Numbered from the stretch's first letter, positions 48,120 through 60,538 are shown. The stretch is DNA of 64,000 bases from Pratylenchus scribneri (GCA_030063045.1 JAQSEB010000069.1:1-64000); one strand, 5' to 3'. Notes: generated from the letters alone by a model not told the origin. A program made the numbers and translations.

Positions 48120-51100
48120 ATGGACAATACTTTTTTGCTATTAATTGTTCTCCTACAATCTGTTATCTGCACATTTGGTTTCATAACGAATTTGAGCTTC
48201 ATTTATGTTGTCATAAAAAACAGGTATATAATATTGGAATTTGAGTAAAACAATGATATCATTGTACAAAATTTTTTTAAATGTTAATTTGGAATTAACA
48301 TACGAAAAAAGGTTATTATATTGTGAATAGAAAAAAAATGAAATTGCAAAATGTAAAAAGGTTTTTAACCGTAATGGTCTTCATTCTTTCATATATGAAG
48401 ATTAAGACTGAAAAAAATTGTGATTTAAAATCAAAAAAATAACATTAAATAGCGATATAGTGAAAAATTCCCAAAATAGTGACGAAAATTTCAAAAAGTT
48501 GTAAAAAAATTTTACTAAAAAAATTTTTTTGATGAAAAAAGGCCTCAAAATGTGATCAAAATGATCTAAAAGGGAAAATTTTTGACGAAAAACAATTAAA
48601 AAATTTTAGACCAAATTGGTTTAACCGCAAAAAATTTGGTACATCAGAGAAAATTTTGATTTTTAGGTTGAATTTTTAAAAAATTTCCAAAAATACTAAA
48701 ATATGGATAAAAATAACAAAATAGTAACATAAAAGGTCAAAAATAATAATAAAAAGTGAAAAGCAATTCAATATTTTGTGTTCAAATCAAGTTAGAAATG
48801 CTTTTTTAACGTTTTAAAGCATAATTAAAATCCCTATTTTATTTTTCCTAGTCCTGATGATGATTCTTAACTATTTTATTTGAGCCATATAATAAATTAT
48901 TAGATGAAGAAAGAATTAGTTCAATTAATGAATATACCTTTAATATTAATTTTGCCTACTCATATTTTATTTTTATTTTTTCTGACAAAACAGTTTTTGA
49001 AATCCAAATTAGATCTCATCCTAACGCAACGAATATATAAAAAAAAGTCAGGTTTTTACCCAAAATTAAAGAATTAAACCGTTTAAAGCATATTTTAGTT
49101 TTTGGTCATAAAATCTTTAATTTTGAATCTAAATCTCTAAATCTGACATTTTATACAAATTGGTACAAGGTTTGTAGGGTATAAAACCGATTTCAGATTT
49201 ACTAGAAATCAAATACTCTTTTGTAGGTAAAAAAAATTTTTTGTCGGTAAAAAAAATATTCACTTTTCTTTTCACTCCACAATAAAATGCAATTTTAATT
49301 TCAGTCAACTTCGTACTAGTAGCTGTGGCCTATTTCTTCTAGTCCTAGCATGCACTGATACACTATCCGAATCCTCCCTAATTGTTCTACCCGCATATCT
49401 GCATTTGTCAAAAACAACCATCCCATTGAAATATTGCTTCCTTGCTGAGCTAATAACCCCATCTGCTGACTTTGTTAGCTACAGTGTAATCTTCTTCATA
49501 AGCGTTGATCGTCTTATGGGCGTTCTGGTCCCAATAAAGTTGGTTTTATTTACAGGCATTTTGGCAATTTTTGTAGCCAATTATCGGGGAGGCGGGGATT
49601 GTTAGGTAAGAAAAGATGATATGATGATGCTGATGATGAAGAAGATGATGATGAAGAAGATGATGATGATGAAGAAGAAGATGATGATGAGAAGAAGAAG
49701 ATGACGAAGTAGAAGATGATTATGAAGATGATGAGTATGAAGATGAAGATGAGTATGAAGATAAGTATGAAGATGAAGATGAAGATGAGTAATGGAGATG
49801 AAGATGAGTACGAAGATGAAGATGAGTAATGATGAGGACGATTAGAAGATGAAGATGAGTATGAAGATGATGAAGATGATGATGAGTATGAAGATGAGTA
49901 TGAAGATGATGAAGATAAAGATGAGGATGATGAAGATGATGATGAGGACGATGATGATGAAGATGATGAACAGAGAAGGATGATGAAGTTGATGATGAGT
50001 ATGAAGATGAAGATGAGTATGAAGAAGTTGATGAAGATAAAGATGAGGATGATGATGAGTATGAAGATGATGAAGATGATGATGAGTATGAAGATGAAGA
50101 TGAGTATGAAGATGATGAAGATAAAGATGAGGATGATGAAGATGATGATGAGGACGATGATGATGAAGATGATGAACAGAGAAGGATGATGAAGATGATT
50201 ATGAAGATGAGAATGATGAGGAAGATTAAGATGAGGATGAAATGAGGATGAAGATGAGGATGAGATGAGGATGAACTGAGGATGAAGATGAGGATGAGGA
50301 TGAACTGAGGATGAAGATGAGGATGAGATGAAGAAGATATTCATCATCTTCCTAATCTACCTATATATATTATAGATCTTATCCCATTGATAATCCCCAA
50401 TCCCCAATCCCCATCCCTACCCCCCCCCCCATATTGGGATATTAGTATCTATTTCTATTTGTAGTTTCTTTTCTACCTCTTTATTGTAGTAAAGGGCTTT
50501 TTATAGTAAAAGGAAAATTTTTATCTAAAAAAAAAATTAATATTATGGTATTAGCATTAAATAAATTCAGCTTTATTCTTTTAATATATTGATTAAATTG
50601 CTAACAATTTTCATAGTAGAATTAGAATAAAACTGTAAGGAAAGCACTGCTTCATTTAATTCATGATATTTTCATCCTTTATTTTGCACAGATATCAGCA
50701 AATCTCAAAATACCATAAAGGAGTTCATGTGTTTGTGCTGGTGACTTTTGCTGCAATAATCTCGCTCTATACAACATTTTGTTTTTATCATGAAATTGTT
50801 GCACCAAGCTTAAATAAGTAAATTTCGGGCATTTAATAAAATATAATGAAAAAAATATAATGGATGAAGCATAATATTATTGTATCTAATGCTTAGAATT
50901 GAGATTTTTATTGATGAAAAATAGCAATTGACAAAAATGGACAAAAATAACAAAAATATTGATAAACAATTTTTAAAACGATATATTTTAATAAAAAAAT
51001 TTAAAAAATGTTTCTTTTTTGATTTTGATGTTTTTTTTATTCATGGAAATTGAATTTACATAGATCGATAAAATTTTTAAAAAATTCCAAAATCAATTTT

Positions 51101-53466
51101 TGATTTTTTTTTCAAAAAGTGTCAAAAAAATTTTCAAAAATTTGAATTTTTTTTTTAAATTTCCAATTTTTTCAAAAAAACTATAAAAATTTAATAAAAA
51201 TCTTCAAAAATATTGATAAAAACTACAAAAAAATTATTTAAAAATGCCTAAATATTGATAACAATATTATCGTCGGCCAAAATATTACAAAATATTGATG
51301 AATAAAGAACGTTTGTTTCAAGCTAATTTAATTTTAACAAACTATTGATATCAATAAAATTCCCAGCCCTATTAAAATTCATATTGAAAAATTTAATAAT
51401 TTTTTTTTTTAAATTTTTTTTTAAATATATTCAATTTGAATTTGTCTGGATTACAAATAATCATATATTGGAAATTTAAATTCCAGACCAGTCTATTGTT
51501 TGCCATCGGATTTCATGCAAAATGACTCCTTACTATTGTTCAATTCCATAATTATGTTCCTATTTTTGGGCGCATTCATCAACTACGCACTCATCTGGTT
51601 ACTTCTCCGGCGAAAATGTGAGATCGACAAAAAATTTTTTACCGACAAAACATTTTTTACCGATAAACAGTTTTTGACTACTAATAAATCAGAAATCGGT
51701 TTTAGACCCTATAAATTTTATATCATTTTGTAGATCTCATCGAGACGCATCTATTGGTATATGTCGGCGGCAAAAATGGAATTCAGCAAAACTGGAATTT
51801 ACACACTATTTTCGTCAGAGAATCAGAGAAAATTTGTATTTCAAAAAACTAAGTATAGGGTTAGGGTGTAGGGTTTCGGAACATGGGATTAGGGTTAGGG
51901 GCTAAGGGTTAGGGTTAGGTTTGTACTCTGCTTCTTCGGCGAATTAGTGTGTAAATTCCAGTTTTGCCTGATTTCCAATTTTGCCGCCAACAATATAAAA
52001 TTTGCCATTGTTTAATCAAAATTAAAAGACAATAAACCGTTTAAATCCTTTTCCCTTTTTTTATTTTAAACTCTAATTTTGCACCAAAACCAAACATTTT
52101 ATATACTGTTGATGCGTATTGATGAGGTCTACAAATTGTTATAAGGTTTTTACCAAAACCGGTTTATGATTTATTAGAAATAAAAAACTGTTTTGTCGGT
52201 AAAAAATAGTAACCCTACAATTAATTTGAATGAAAAATTGAGCAAAGGACAATTTATTTATTTTAAAGACTTTGCCAGCAAGCAAAGTGAGGCGGATAAA
52301 CGTATTTCCCATTCCATATTCGTCCTGATGATCATGATTTTTTGCTGTATGCTTCCGGCACCAGTCCTTCGAACTTATCTCCTTCCATTACTGCCAATAA
52401 GTTCGGATGTGAATTATTTGCTCAGCCGACTTTTGCTGCTCCTTTGGAAGGCTGCTTCCGCTTTGGAAGTTCCCGTTCTCTTTTTTAGCAGGTTCTGCAA
52501 TAATTTTACTTTTTTTTGAGAAAAAGTTCTATTGCCAAAAAATCAGATTTTTGTGGATAACTCTAGAAGATCCTAGACCCTCAAACCTTATACCTATTTT
52601 GATAAATCTCATCGAGACGCGTAGATTTATATGTAGTTTGTCAGGCGTTGGTCAATCAAAACAAAAAGATTTATAAACTAAAAAACAAAATAGGGTTTAA
52701 GCAGTTTAGCACTTTTAATTTTGGCCAGTCCACAACAATTTATATACAATTCGATGCGCCTTGACGAGATCTATTAATAAATGGGTATATGAATGTCTAT
52801 GATTGAGCACTAAAAAGTTATCCCCAAAAAACTGATCTTTGAAACTGATCTTTGGCAAAAGAACCGCATTTTTTGGGTGCGGTTTTTTTGTCGACAAAAT
52901 TGGGGTTTTTTGTTGACAAACCAGTTTTTTTGTGTTTGATCCTAGATCCTCAAACCTTTTACCCATTTTATTGAGCTCATCGAGACGCGTCGATAGATGT
53001 ATAGTTTATCGGGGTTTGGCCACAATTAAGGTATTAAACCGTCTAAACCATATTTTAGTTTTTGGTTCATAACTCTTTTAATTTTGAACCAAACCCGGAC
53101 ATGCTATATATCAATCGACGTGTCTCGATGAGCTTTATAAAAAGGGCAAAAGATTTGAGATCTAGGATCTAGTACAAAAAAGTTATACACAGAAAACTGG
53201 TTTGTCGACAAAAAAATAATTTTTTCATTTTTTTCCTTTTCTATAGAAATCATAATTTTTCGTTTCATAGCACTGAATATCGGGCAGCAATGAAAAAGGA
53301 ATTCTATAACTGTTTCAAATTTTGCTATGGTCACCCTGCTCTACAAGTGCAAAACAACTCGAATGGACTTCATTTGGGAATGGGAGTTGCCAAAAATATG
53401 AATGTGGTTGCCCCAATTATTTTGAATCAGAGTACCTCTATTCCCTCCTGCCGAAGGAATATTTAA
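48120..53466 (+). CDS. seven-helix chemoreceptor, Srsx-like
   Basis: Exons 48120-48223, 49305-49538, 50692-50817, 51487-51617, about 52210-52491 and 53271-53466; about 357 aa. TM1 FGFITNLSFIYVVIKNR, TM2 SCGLFLLVLACTDTLSE, TM3 followed by FISVDRLMGVLVPIKY (DRY-like position plus PIKY, as in Srsx), later helices HVFVLVTFAAIISLYTTF and SII..LGAFINYALIWLLLRR, TM6 SIFVLMIMIFCCMLPAP and TM7 VPVLFFS with STEYRAAMKKEF. Phases agree except between exons 4 (phase 1) and 5 (needs phase 2). There the intron is filled by a MITE that carries a nested MITE, and the acceptor AAAAAATAG lies in its right end. A GC donor (CTCCG|GCGAAA) would restore phase; otherwise the gene is frameshifted. Ligand unknown. Srsx is the best guess by recalled motifs. 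Confidence 0.7.
49015..49215. mobile_element. palindromic MITE, copy 4 (diverged)
   Basis: Same family, recognisable from TTAAACCGTTTAAAGCATAT, TTAGTTTTTGGTCATAAAATC and the right end GGTTTGTAGGGTATAAAACC; the left arm is eroded (ATCTCATCCTAACGCAACGA). Lies in receptor intron 1. Confidence 0.6.
49614..50338. repeat. GAT/GAA trinucleotide microsatellite, about 0.7 kb
   Basis: Long mixed runs of GATGAT, GAAGAT and GAGTATGAAGAT in intron 2 of the receptor. All long frames here (Asp/Glu on +, Ser/Ile/Phe on -) are artefacts of the three-base period. Confidence 0.95.
51690..52190. mobile_element. palindromic MITE, copy 5, interrupted
   Basis: Left arm with GTAGATCTCATCGAGACGCA (from about 51730) and right arm with TTGATGCGTATTGATGAGGT (near 52108) are separated by a second element (51762-51992). 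It fills the receptor intron between exons 4 and 5, and its right edge supplies the only nearby acceptor. Confidence 0.75.
51762..51992. mobile_element. nested MITE with telomere-like core
   Basis: Inverted ends TGTCGGCGGCAAAAATGGAA and (right, inverted) TGTTGGCGGCAAAATTGGAA, continuing with CAAAACTGGAATTTACACACTA on both sides, so the ends are about 45 bp. Inserted at TATA inside the copy 5 MITE. The core (51848-51920) holds at least four TTAGGG-type motifs. Confidence 0.8.
52560..52805. mobile_element. palindromic MITE, copy 6
   Basis: Left ATCTCATCGAGACGCGTAGA, right TTCGATGCGCCTTGACGAGA, centre TTAAGCAGTTTAGCAC. Lies in the receptor intron 52492-53270, next to copy 7. Confidence 0.75.
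52935..53190. mobile_element. palindromic MITE, copy 7
   Basis: Left GAGCTCATCGAGACGCGTCGA, right TCGACGTGTCTCGATGAGCT, centre ACCATATTTTAGTTTTTGGT. Flanked by GATCCTAGATCCTCAAACC and its inverse GATCTAGGATCTAG. Same intron as copy 6. Confidence 0.8.
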
Positions 53467-53734
53467 ATTTTTTTTTTAATTTTCTGAATAAATTTGAATT
53501 TTTTTCTTTCATTGGGGCAATGTTCTTCATGTGATTGATACAGTCCTTTAGTCTTTGAAAATGGAGAATAAAATTTGAAGGAATTGTTAAATTTGCAAAT
53601 ATTCGCCCAGAGCAATTTCTCAAAAATTTCCTTCTCAAATTGCTATTCCACATATTTTTGCCTTCCAAAAACTTCTCAACCCAACTTTGTAAATTTGCGA
53701 CCAATGTCTTATTTGGAGGAATTTTCATATACTC

Positions 53735-54105
53735 ATAAATTGTTTATCTCAATCAAGAAAATGCACAGAGCTAATCTTCCTCTGTCCTCAATAAAGTAAA
53801 CTATTCAAATGTTAGTTTCGAGGCAATTTTCCCAAGATAATCAAACTTCATAAAATTATTAAGGAACAAATAATATTCAAATATTTGCCTCACAGCCAGG
53901 CAATTTCCCACCATTCAACAAATTTTCAATTTTAATCTGTCCATAGGCATTTTTGATGTTCCCATTAGAAAGAACCCAAAAATATACATTCCTTTATCCT
54001 CTCCCATAAAATGATTCCATTTTGTATAATTTGTTATCAAATATTTTCTCATACAAAAACTGCCCCAATTCCTCTGTTTTGCTATATAATAAAAAGCATG
54101 ATTAA
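53735..54105 (+). promoter_or_regulatory. promoter region of the gene at 54593
   Basis: Ends in TATA-like TGCTATATAATAAAAAGC (about 54089-54106), about 490 bp before the start codon. The whole segment is duplicated at 46425-46765 with roughly 85-90 per cent identity by eye, while the sequences around the two copies differ. Shared conserved blocks: CAATTTTCCCAAGATAATCA, AATATTCAAATATTTGCC, AGAAAGAACCCAAAAATATA. Confidence 0.45.
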
Positions 54106-54592
54106 ATAAAAGAGTGAATTTTCCACGATATTTTATCCAGTTTTATGGCATTGAAAAAAAATGAACTAAATTTGATAATATTATCATAGCAAAATTTTTG
54201 TTTATTTGTTCACATTTTATTTGACCTCATTAAATGACGCCGTACTAGAACTTTATACCAAAAAAAAAAAACTATTTTTATTCGATGAAATTTTATATTC
54301 AAAAATATCCCAATTAAATTAAAAATTGTCATCAATGAAATATAATTGACGCAAATTGAATGCAAAAATAGATTAATTGCCCAAAATTTTATTGCAATAA
54401 TTTGTACTAAATTCCGGCTGTTCAAATTGAATGTGGGTCAATCTTCGTTTACATCATTATTTATTTGGAAATTGAGACACAAAAAATGAACTAAAAATGA
54501 TTTCATAGAATTTTATAAATGATTTAATGACTTTGGAAAGCATATAAATTTCTAAATAAAAATGAGTGAAAATTTATACAATTTTTTATATT

Positions 54593-57500
54593 ATGGTCCA
54601 GGCCAAATTAAAAATGACATTGAAAATTTGCTATTTTATTCTCTTTTCCGCCATTATTTCTTCATTATATTCCTATGAACTTAAAGCTGTGAAATTCGAA
54701 GGCACTTGTCAACTCTGGTTCAACAATGATCAAGGCTGGAATTCGTAGGTTTTTAAATAAATAATAAAAAAATTTATTAAGGAATTTTTTTCCATGATTT
54801 TTTTAAAGGTGTTAGATCAATTCCATAATAGTGCAAATTTGAGCGTGTTTTCGACTTATAATAAATTAGAAACCAGTTTTAAACTCAACAAACTTTTAAT
54901 TTGTAGATCTCATCGAGACGCATCGAATGGTTTATAAAATGTCCAGTTTTGGCACAAAATTAAAGAATTAAACCATTTAGTCTTTGGTTTTAAACTCTTT
55001 AATTTTTGGTCGAACCTGACAAATTATATACCATTCGATGCCTCTGGATGAGATATACAAAATGGTATAAGGTTTGTAGGGTTTAAAACCGGTTTCTGAT
55101 TTATTATAAGTCGAAAACGCTCACATTTGCACTATTCCGGAATTGACCCCGGAATGTTTTAAATTATAAAAACAAAACAAATAAAAAAATCAAATAATAA
55201 AATAAGTTAATTTTAATTAAATAAAATAAATTATAAATTAAATAAGGAAAAATGTTTTCAGCCAGCGAATTCAACTATTTTTCTTCTATGATCCAGCTCC
55301 ATTCTTGATTGCTCGAAATTGGCAAACACAACGCAAATTTGTGTTCATCCATCCCGAAAATAAGCAACTATTCCAGCTGAATCAGGAATCCATTAATAGG
55401 GTGCAAAAGAAATTTAAATTTTTTTATTTAATTTAAAAATAATTTCCTCAAGGCTAAAAGACGTTGCAATTTGGAGGAATCAGCGATGGAAATGCCATTG
55501 GCTAACCAAACAATTTACAGTACAAATATGTACTATGGGTGGCGAAGAGGCAGCTATTATCGGGCCGCCAATAGACAACAAGAAACATTTGATGAAAATG
55601 ATTTTGGCCAAAACACTGTGGTGGCACGCTTTTTAAATCCAAATGGCACATCGACGGATGGGCAATTCTATCAGGTTGGAGATTGAGAATATTCTTTACT
55701 TAGAATTGATTTTAAATCGCATTTTAAAAATTATTTTCTGATAAATGTAGGTTTGGCGTGACAAAGCCCAGCAGAGAGGTCAATGCAAAGCATCATTAGT
55801 TTTTGAACGGCAAAATGACTTGGATAATGCTCGAAGGAATTGGAATCAATTGGCATTTTCCGCATACCAACTTCGATCAATGCGAACATATCCACTGTAG
55901 AATTTAAAGGATACTATTTAATTTTGCGAATAAATTATTGAATATGGCGAATAGAATGCCAAAATGGCGAAAAAATCATAATGCTTTAGTGGTTTAACGA
56001 TAAATCTCGTAAAGACGCGTCGATTGGTATAAATTTTGTCGTGGTTTGATCAAAAATTAAGGGTTTTAAACCACTTAAACCGCTTTATGGGGTTGGTTCA
56101 AAACCAATTAAACCATGACAAATTATATACCAATCGATGGGTCTTGACGAGCCTTATCCATTTGTATATTGTTTGTGAATTTTGAACAAACAACTAATAA
56201 ATTTTTTCACCATTTTCAGCATTCTATTCGCCATTTTGAGTGATTTATTTACCACTGTATTAATTTAAATATAATTAAAAAATTCACTTAAAATAATAAA
56301 GAAAATTAATTTAAAAAAATGTTTAAAAAATTAAACTTTTTTTAAATTTATAGCTACAATTGTTTGATCGGTTCCAATTCATGCCGAAGTTATCATGTAT
56401 TTTTGGTGAATGAAGATGATATGATTGTTTTCGAAGTGAATATTGTTGAACAGGTAATAAAAATTTTGAAAATATATTTAATGGTAATAAATTCTAGAAA
56501 TTTTATCACAAATTAAAAATTTTTATTTTAAATGATTTACAAAAAAAAAATGAGTCAATTCAATTTTTTCATAATTAAATAAAAAATCTAATTTGCATAA
56601 AAATTTATTCAAAATTAATTTGTGAAAATTAATAAAAATTTATATAATTTTTATTTATCATAAAAAATTTTAGCAAAAATATTATTTTTAGCATAATTAA
56701 TTTTTTAAAGCTTTAAATCAGATTCCGTTTAACAATTTAAAATTAATATAAAATACAGATACAATAAATAATTTTTTATAATTAATATTAATAACTGTAT
56801 AATTAATTTAATAAATTAATAATAAAATTTTATAAAAATCGATATAATTTTTTATATTTCATTAAAAAATTATTTAGGAAAATTAAAATTTATTGAATAA
56901 AAAGAATTCACATTTATGATTTCATTTAATTAATTAAAAAAGAAGATTACAATAAATAAAAATTTTAAAAATGATATAATATTTTTGTATTATAATTTAG
57001 AATAATTATGAAACCCGTTGGGACATGATTCATTCAAATCAACTTGGTCGATTCTGGACCAATGGATCATTCTTTCCGGAAGCAAGAAAAACCGATGGGG
57101 AATATGCCGACCATTGCAGCTATGCTCAAGATTTTGTTTCCCTCATACAACAGGTTAAATTTTTAAAATTCATTAAATTAATTTTTCAATATATAAAATT
57201 GCAGTCATTGGGCAAGAATGTTGACTTGATTAAAATACCGCCTGCTGAAACTGAGGATGAAATGGAAGAGGAGGAGGAAAATAGGACAAATGAAAGTGAT
57301 AAAGAAAATGAAAATGTCAATTCGAGAAAAGGATCAAAAAATGGGAATGATAGGAACAATCAACGAGGTATAGGTTATATGGAAAGGAATGGGAACTTGG
57401 GAATTCAATGAAAATTCATTATAAATTTTAATTAATTTGAGTATTTTTAAAATTTTTTTATTAATTTTGATCAGCGATATTTAATTATTTTCAATCAAAT

Positions 57501-58420
57501 TTGCATGTAATTTTAAAAATAAAATTTCGGAATATTTTATGGAGTTTGAAAATTAATTTTTTTTTTTTAAAAATGAAAAAATGTAATTTTTGAAATTAAG
57601 AAATTTTATTAAAAACCAATTTTTATGATGAAAATATACATTTCTACTTTTAAGGCAATGGCGAACAATCAAATCCAAATCCGATTAGCAACAATAATGG
57701 AAATCGTCTACAAATTGAAAATGGAAAAAATGCACATCAGCAGAATAGAAATCAAAATAATTCAGCAAAAAATAGGTAGGCATCAGAAAATCAAAAATAA
57801 TTGAATCAAATTTTCTCTAAAATTTAAGCTCTTAATATATTAATTTTTTATTCTAATCATATATTTTATTTAAATATTATTTATATGATAATAGAGGTTA
57901 ATAAAATTTTTAATTTATCAATCCAAAGCCTAAAATCAAATTTTATTTTATTACATTTATTTAAAAATTTTTATAATAAAAAATATTACAAAATCCAAAT
58001 TTTTAGTGCAAAATCTGTTGCTAAAAAATCTTCTGAATCCGGGGAATTGGAGGAACAACAGAAGAGTGAAAACAGTGAAGATGAAATAAATGAGGAAATG
58101 GCCGAAAAAAATGATGATGAAGAAAATGGGAATATTGAAGTGAACAGCGGTAATAAAATAAATATTTCCGGAGGCGGTAAAGGCAAATTCAATTTTGATG
58201 AAAACAATAGCATTTCAATTTCCGGAGCCAATTGGAAGAAAGGTATGGGGCCTTATAAATTAAAAATATAATTAATTTATTTAAATAAATTTTAAATTTT
58301 TCAAAAAAATTTAGTAATATTTTGGTTGGAAAATAAATTTAAAATTTTTTTTTAGGTGGAAAAAGGCCAAATATTAGCATGAATCGTCAAACAAATATTA
58401 AAATGAAGAGGAGAAAATGA
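54593..58420 (+). CDS. secreted protein with acidic Asn/Glu-rich tail, 10 exons
   Basis: Exons 54593-54744, 55262-55400, 55453-55674, 55751-55896, 56354-56453, 57001-57153, 57205-57367, 57655-57775, 58007-58242 and 58356-58420; every phase matches; 498 aa. Start at ATG 54593 (or 54614). Signal peptide ICYFILFSAIISSLYS. Residues about 30-290 form a folded-looking part with six cysteines (EGTCQLWF, RRCNLEE, RGQCKASLVF, NCLIGSNSC, DHCSYAQDF) and repeated Trp/Tyr. Residues about 300-480 are low complexity (acidic EEEEENRTNESDKENEN, then Asn/Gln-rich, then Glu-rich), and the tail is basic (NIKMKRRK). If exon 4 is not spliced at CT|GTAG, translation stops at TAG 55898-55900, giving about 220 aa. 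A MITE lies in intron 1 and another in intron 4. No family recognised. Confidence 0.75.
54815..55150. mobile_element. palindromic MITE, copy 8 (full length)
   Basis: Complete foldback with outer ends TCAATTCCATAATAGTGCAAAT and (inverted) TCAATTCCGGAATAGTGCAAAT, then GTTTTCGACTTATAATAAAT on both sides, then AGATCTCATCGAGACGCATCG and its inverse. Lies in intron 1 of the gene at 54593. Confidence 0.85.
55985..56165. mobile_element. palindromic MITE, copy 9 (inner part)
   Basis: Left AAATCTCGTAAAGACGCGTCG, right CCAATCGATGGGTCTTGACGA, centre AACCACTTAAACCGCTTTAT. Outer ends missing or diverged. Lies in intron 4 of the gene at 54593. Confidence 0.7.
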
Positions 58421-58846
58421 AAGAAAAAAATCAAAATTTTGTTAAACAAATTCCTTTGTAAAACAAATATTCATATAATAAATTATTTTTATAAATTTCC
58501 TTCAATTTTGTTCAAATTAAAAATTTAAATTTTTGATGATTTTTTCCATTATTTTCAATAAATTTTCCAACTCATATATTATTTTTTTAAATATATTTTA
58601 ATAAAGATAAAAATTCTGTAAAAATTTATAATTCGAAAAAGTGCAAAATATCTAAAATTTAATTAATAATCATAAAAAATATTTTTTAAAAAAATGTTTA
58701 AACCCGTTTATTTTTAAAAAGCTATAATTATAATTATCATTCATTTTAATGAAATGGAAATGTCGCATAAAAATGCGAATAATATGAATAATTAAAATAA
58801 ATAAATAAATATGGAATTAAATAAAGAAAATATTAAAATCAATATG

Positions 58847-58981
58847 ATGAGTCATTCTTTTCACCATCTTTCTCCACAAAATCCATTAGCGGCCTTTCAT
58901 CATCCATTGAGGCAAATACGGCGGATAATGGCGGATATGTTAATGGATGTCTCGAATTCACGTGGACAATTCCCTTTTTGA
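58847..58981 (+). CDS. possible first exon of the frame at 59586 (weak)
   Basis: A 44-codon frame starting MSHSFHHLSPQNPLAAFHH contains a potential phase 1 donor (TCAC|GTGGAC, about 58967). This would join the 59586 exon (TTTTAG|TGAGTG), which has no ATG of its own. The donor is weak and the segment overlaps the presumed LTR, so this is only a suggestion. Confidence 0.2.
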   Translation: MSHSFHHLSPQNPLAAFHHPLRQIRRIMADMLMDVSNSRGQFPF

Positions 58982-59585
58982 TTTTGGACTCTCCCTTCGT
59001 TCTTTTGATCCTCAGATTGACCCCATTTTCCCTCCCTTTTTATTCCTTCCATTTTCATTCTTCCCATTGTTCCATCCCCATTTCCCTCCCCTTTTTTTCC
59101 CTCAACAATTTCCAAACATTTCCAACATTGAATAAACTTTATTCTTTCTTTTCAACATTTTATAGGTCTTGGGTAATTCATCGGGGAATTCCTTTGACAT
59201 TTTGGTGCAACGGCCAACCAACGACTTGGGCCTTTTCAACAAGTGAATTTGAGGGTTTTCAGAGGAAAACCAAATTCAACAAATTTTTCAGCCAACTGCA
59301 AAGTTTCAACCGATTTTTTGGGCAAACCTCTGCATTTTTGGTGGCCATTTCTACACACTTTTGGGTTTTTTGACAGCAGACAACCTTCAGCAACCAATTT
59401 TTGATTTTGCCATCAGTGTTTTTTGTTTTTTGCCCATCTTTTGAAGTGGATCTTGGGATTGTTTGGTTCCCAATTATTTCATTTTCAGTTTTTGAACAAA
59501 TCCAGTGCATTTTTGCTGCTTTTGGCCATCCGCAATTAGTTTGGACTAAATTTTTACCCCTTTTTCCTCAAAATTTCACTTTTAG

Positions 59586-60307
59586 TGAGTGATAACCCTG
59601 CCATTGTTGAACGAAAGTTCCAGCTCCTTGTGGAGGAGACGAATTCTAATCGTCACAAACCTGGGCAAAACTGCAACTGCCGCTTTTGTGCCTTTGTTGA
59701 CGAAGTGGATCAAAGGAAAAAGAGGCGCAAAGAATTAGAGGAGGAGGGTCCATCACAACCGCCCGACGCAAAGAAGCAGTATAGAATTTATCATTTTTTA
59801 AAAGCTTTTGATCACCTTGAATATTTCAGCCGCAATTGGCAAGCAAATCCAATTGATCTGGTGAAACGAGGCGAGGACATCGAAGTATTGTCTAAAAAGG
59901 GCTGGGGAAATCGCTTTGCTGTTACAAATCGAATTCGTTCATACATTCAGGCAGAAATTGGCAAACCTCAAAAACCGGAGAAACTTGCCGATAGAATTAT
60001 CCGAAACTCTCTTGGACTTGGCCGACAGCGAGCAACAAAGCCGATTGATCCAACTGATCCCTTGGGTCTTGACGAAATTTCTCCGGAACCGGTCATCACA
60101 CCGCCACCAATTGTGCCGGCCCCCAAAGTACTGAAAAGAGAAATTTTCAGTATTAATTTATTAGTTAAGTCGAACAAAGCTGAAGCAAATCGCGGAGGGC
60201 AGTCGAGTGAAATTTCCGCGTCCTCGTCGGCAAAACTGAAGGAGGAGCAACTTGTGCGTTATAAGAAAGCCTTCTCAAAGATTGCCAAAATCATCGACAC
60301 ACTTTAA
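59586..60307 (+). CDS. leader protein of the retroelement or captured exon, unrecognised
   Basis: 240 open codons after the acceptor CACTTTTAG, ending TAA 60305-60307. There is no methionine codon anywhere in the frame, so it must be spliced to an upstream start. Features: a Cys cluster PGQNCNCRFCAF, a basic patch (DQRKKRRKELEEEG), an alpha/beta-looking middle (YRIYHFLKAFDHLEYFSRNW), a proline-rich hinge (EPVITPPPIVPAP) and a basic end. Its G+C is visibly higher than that of the gag frame 230 bp downstream, hinting at a different origin. It may be an accessory protein of the element or host sequence next to the element. Not recognised. Confidence 0.45.
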
Positions 60308-60538
60308 GGGAGCCTGTGATTGGTTCTGTCTTGCATTGATTGCCATTCTCCTCCTCACATTTTGGATTTTGTAAACTGGAAAAGAGGAAAAAAGAAAACA
60401 CAAGCAACAATTAATTGATAAACTTATCTAATTGAAATTGCCATACACATTTTTGACATAATAACATTCCATATACACATTTTATAGTTCTGAAAAGATA
60501 AATTTTATTATTGGGGTTATTTGAAACTGAAAAAAAAA

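Noticed and set aside
49550..50347. 265-codon minus-strand Ser/Ile/Phe-rich frame
   Set aside because: Artefact of the GAT/GAA microsatellite inside a receptor intron.
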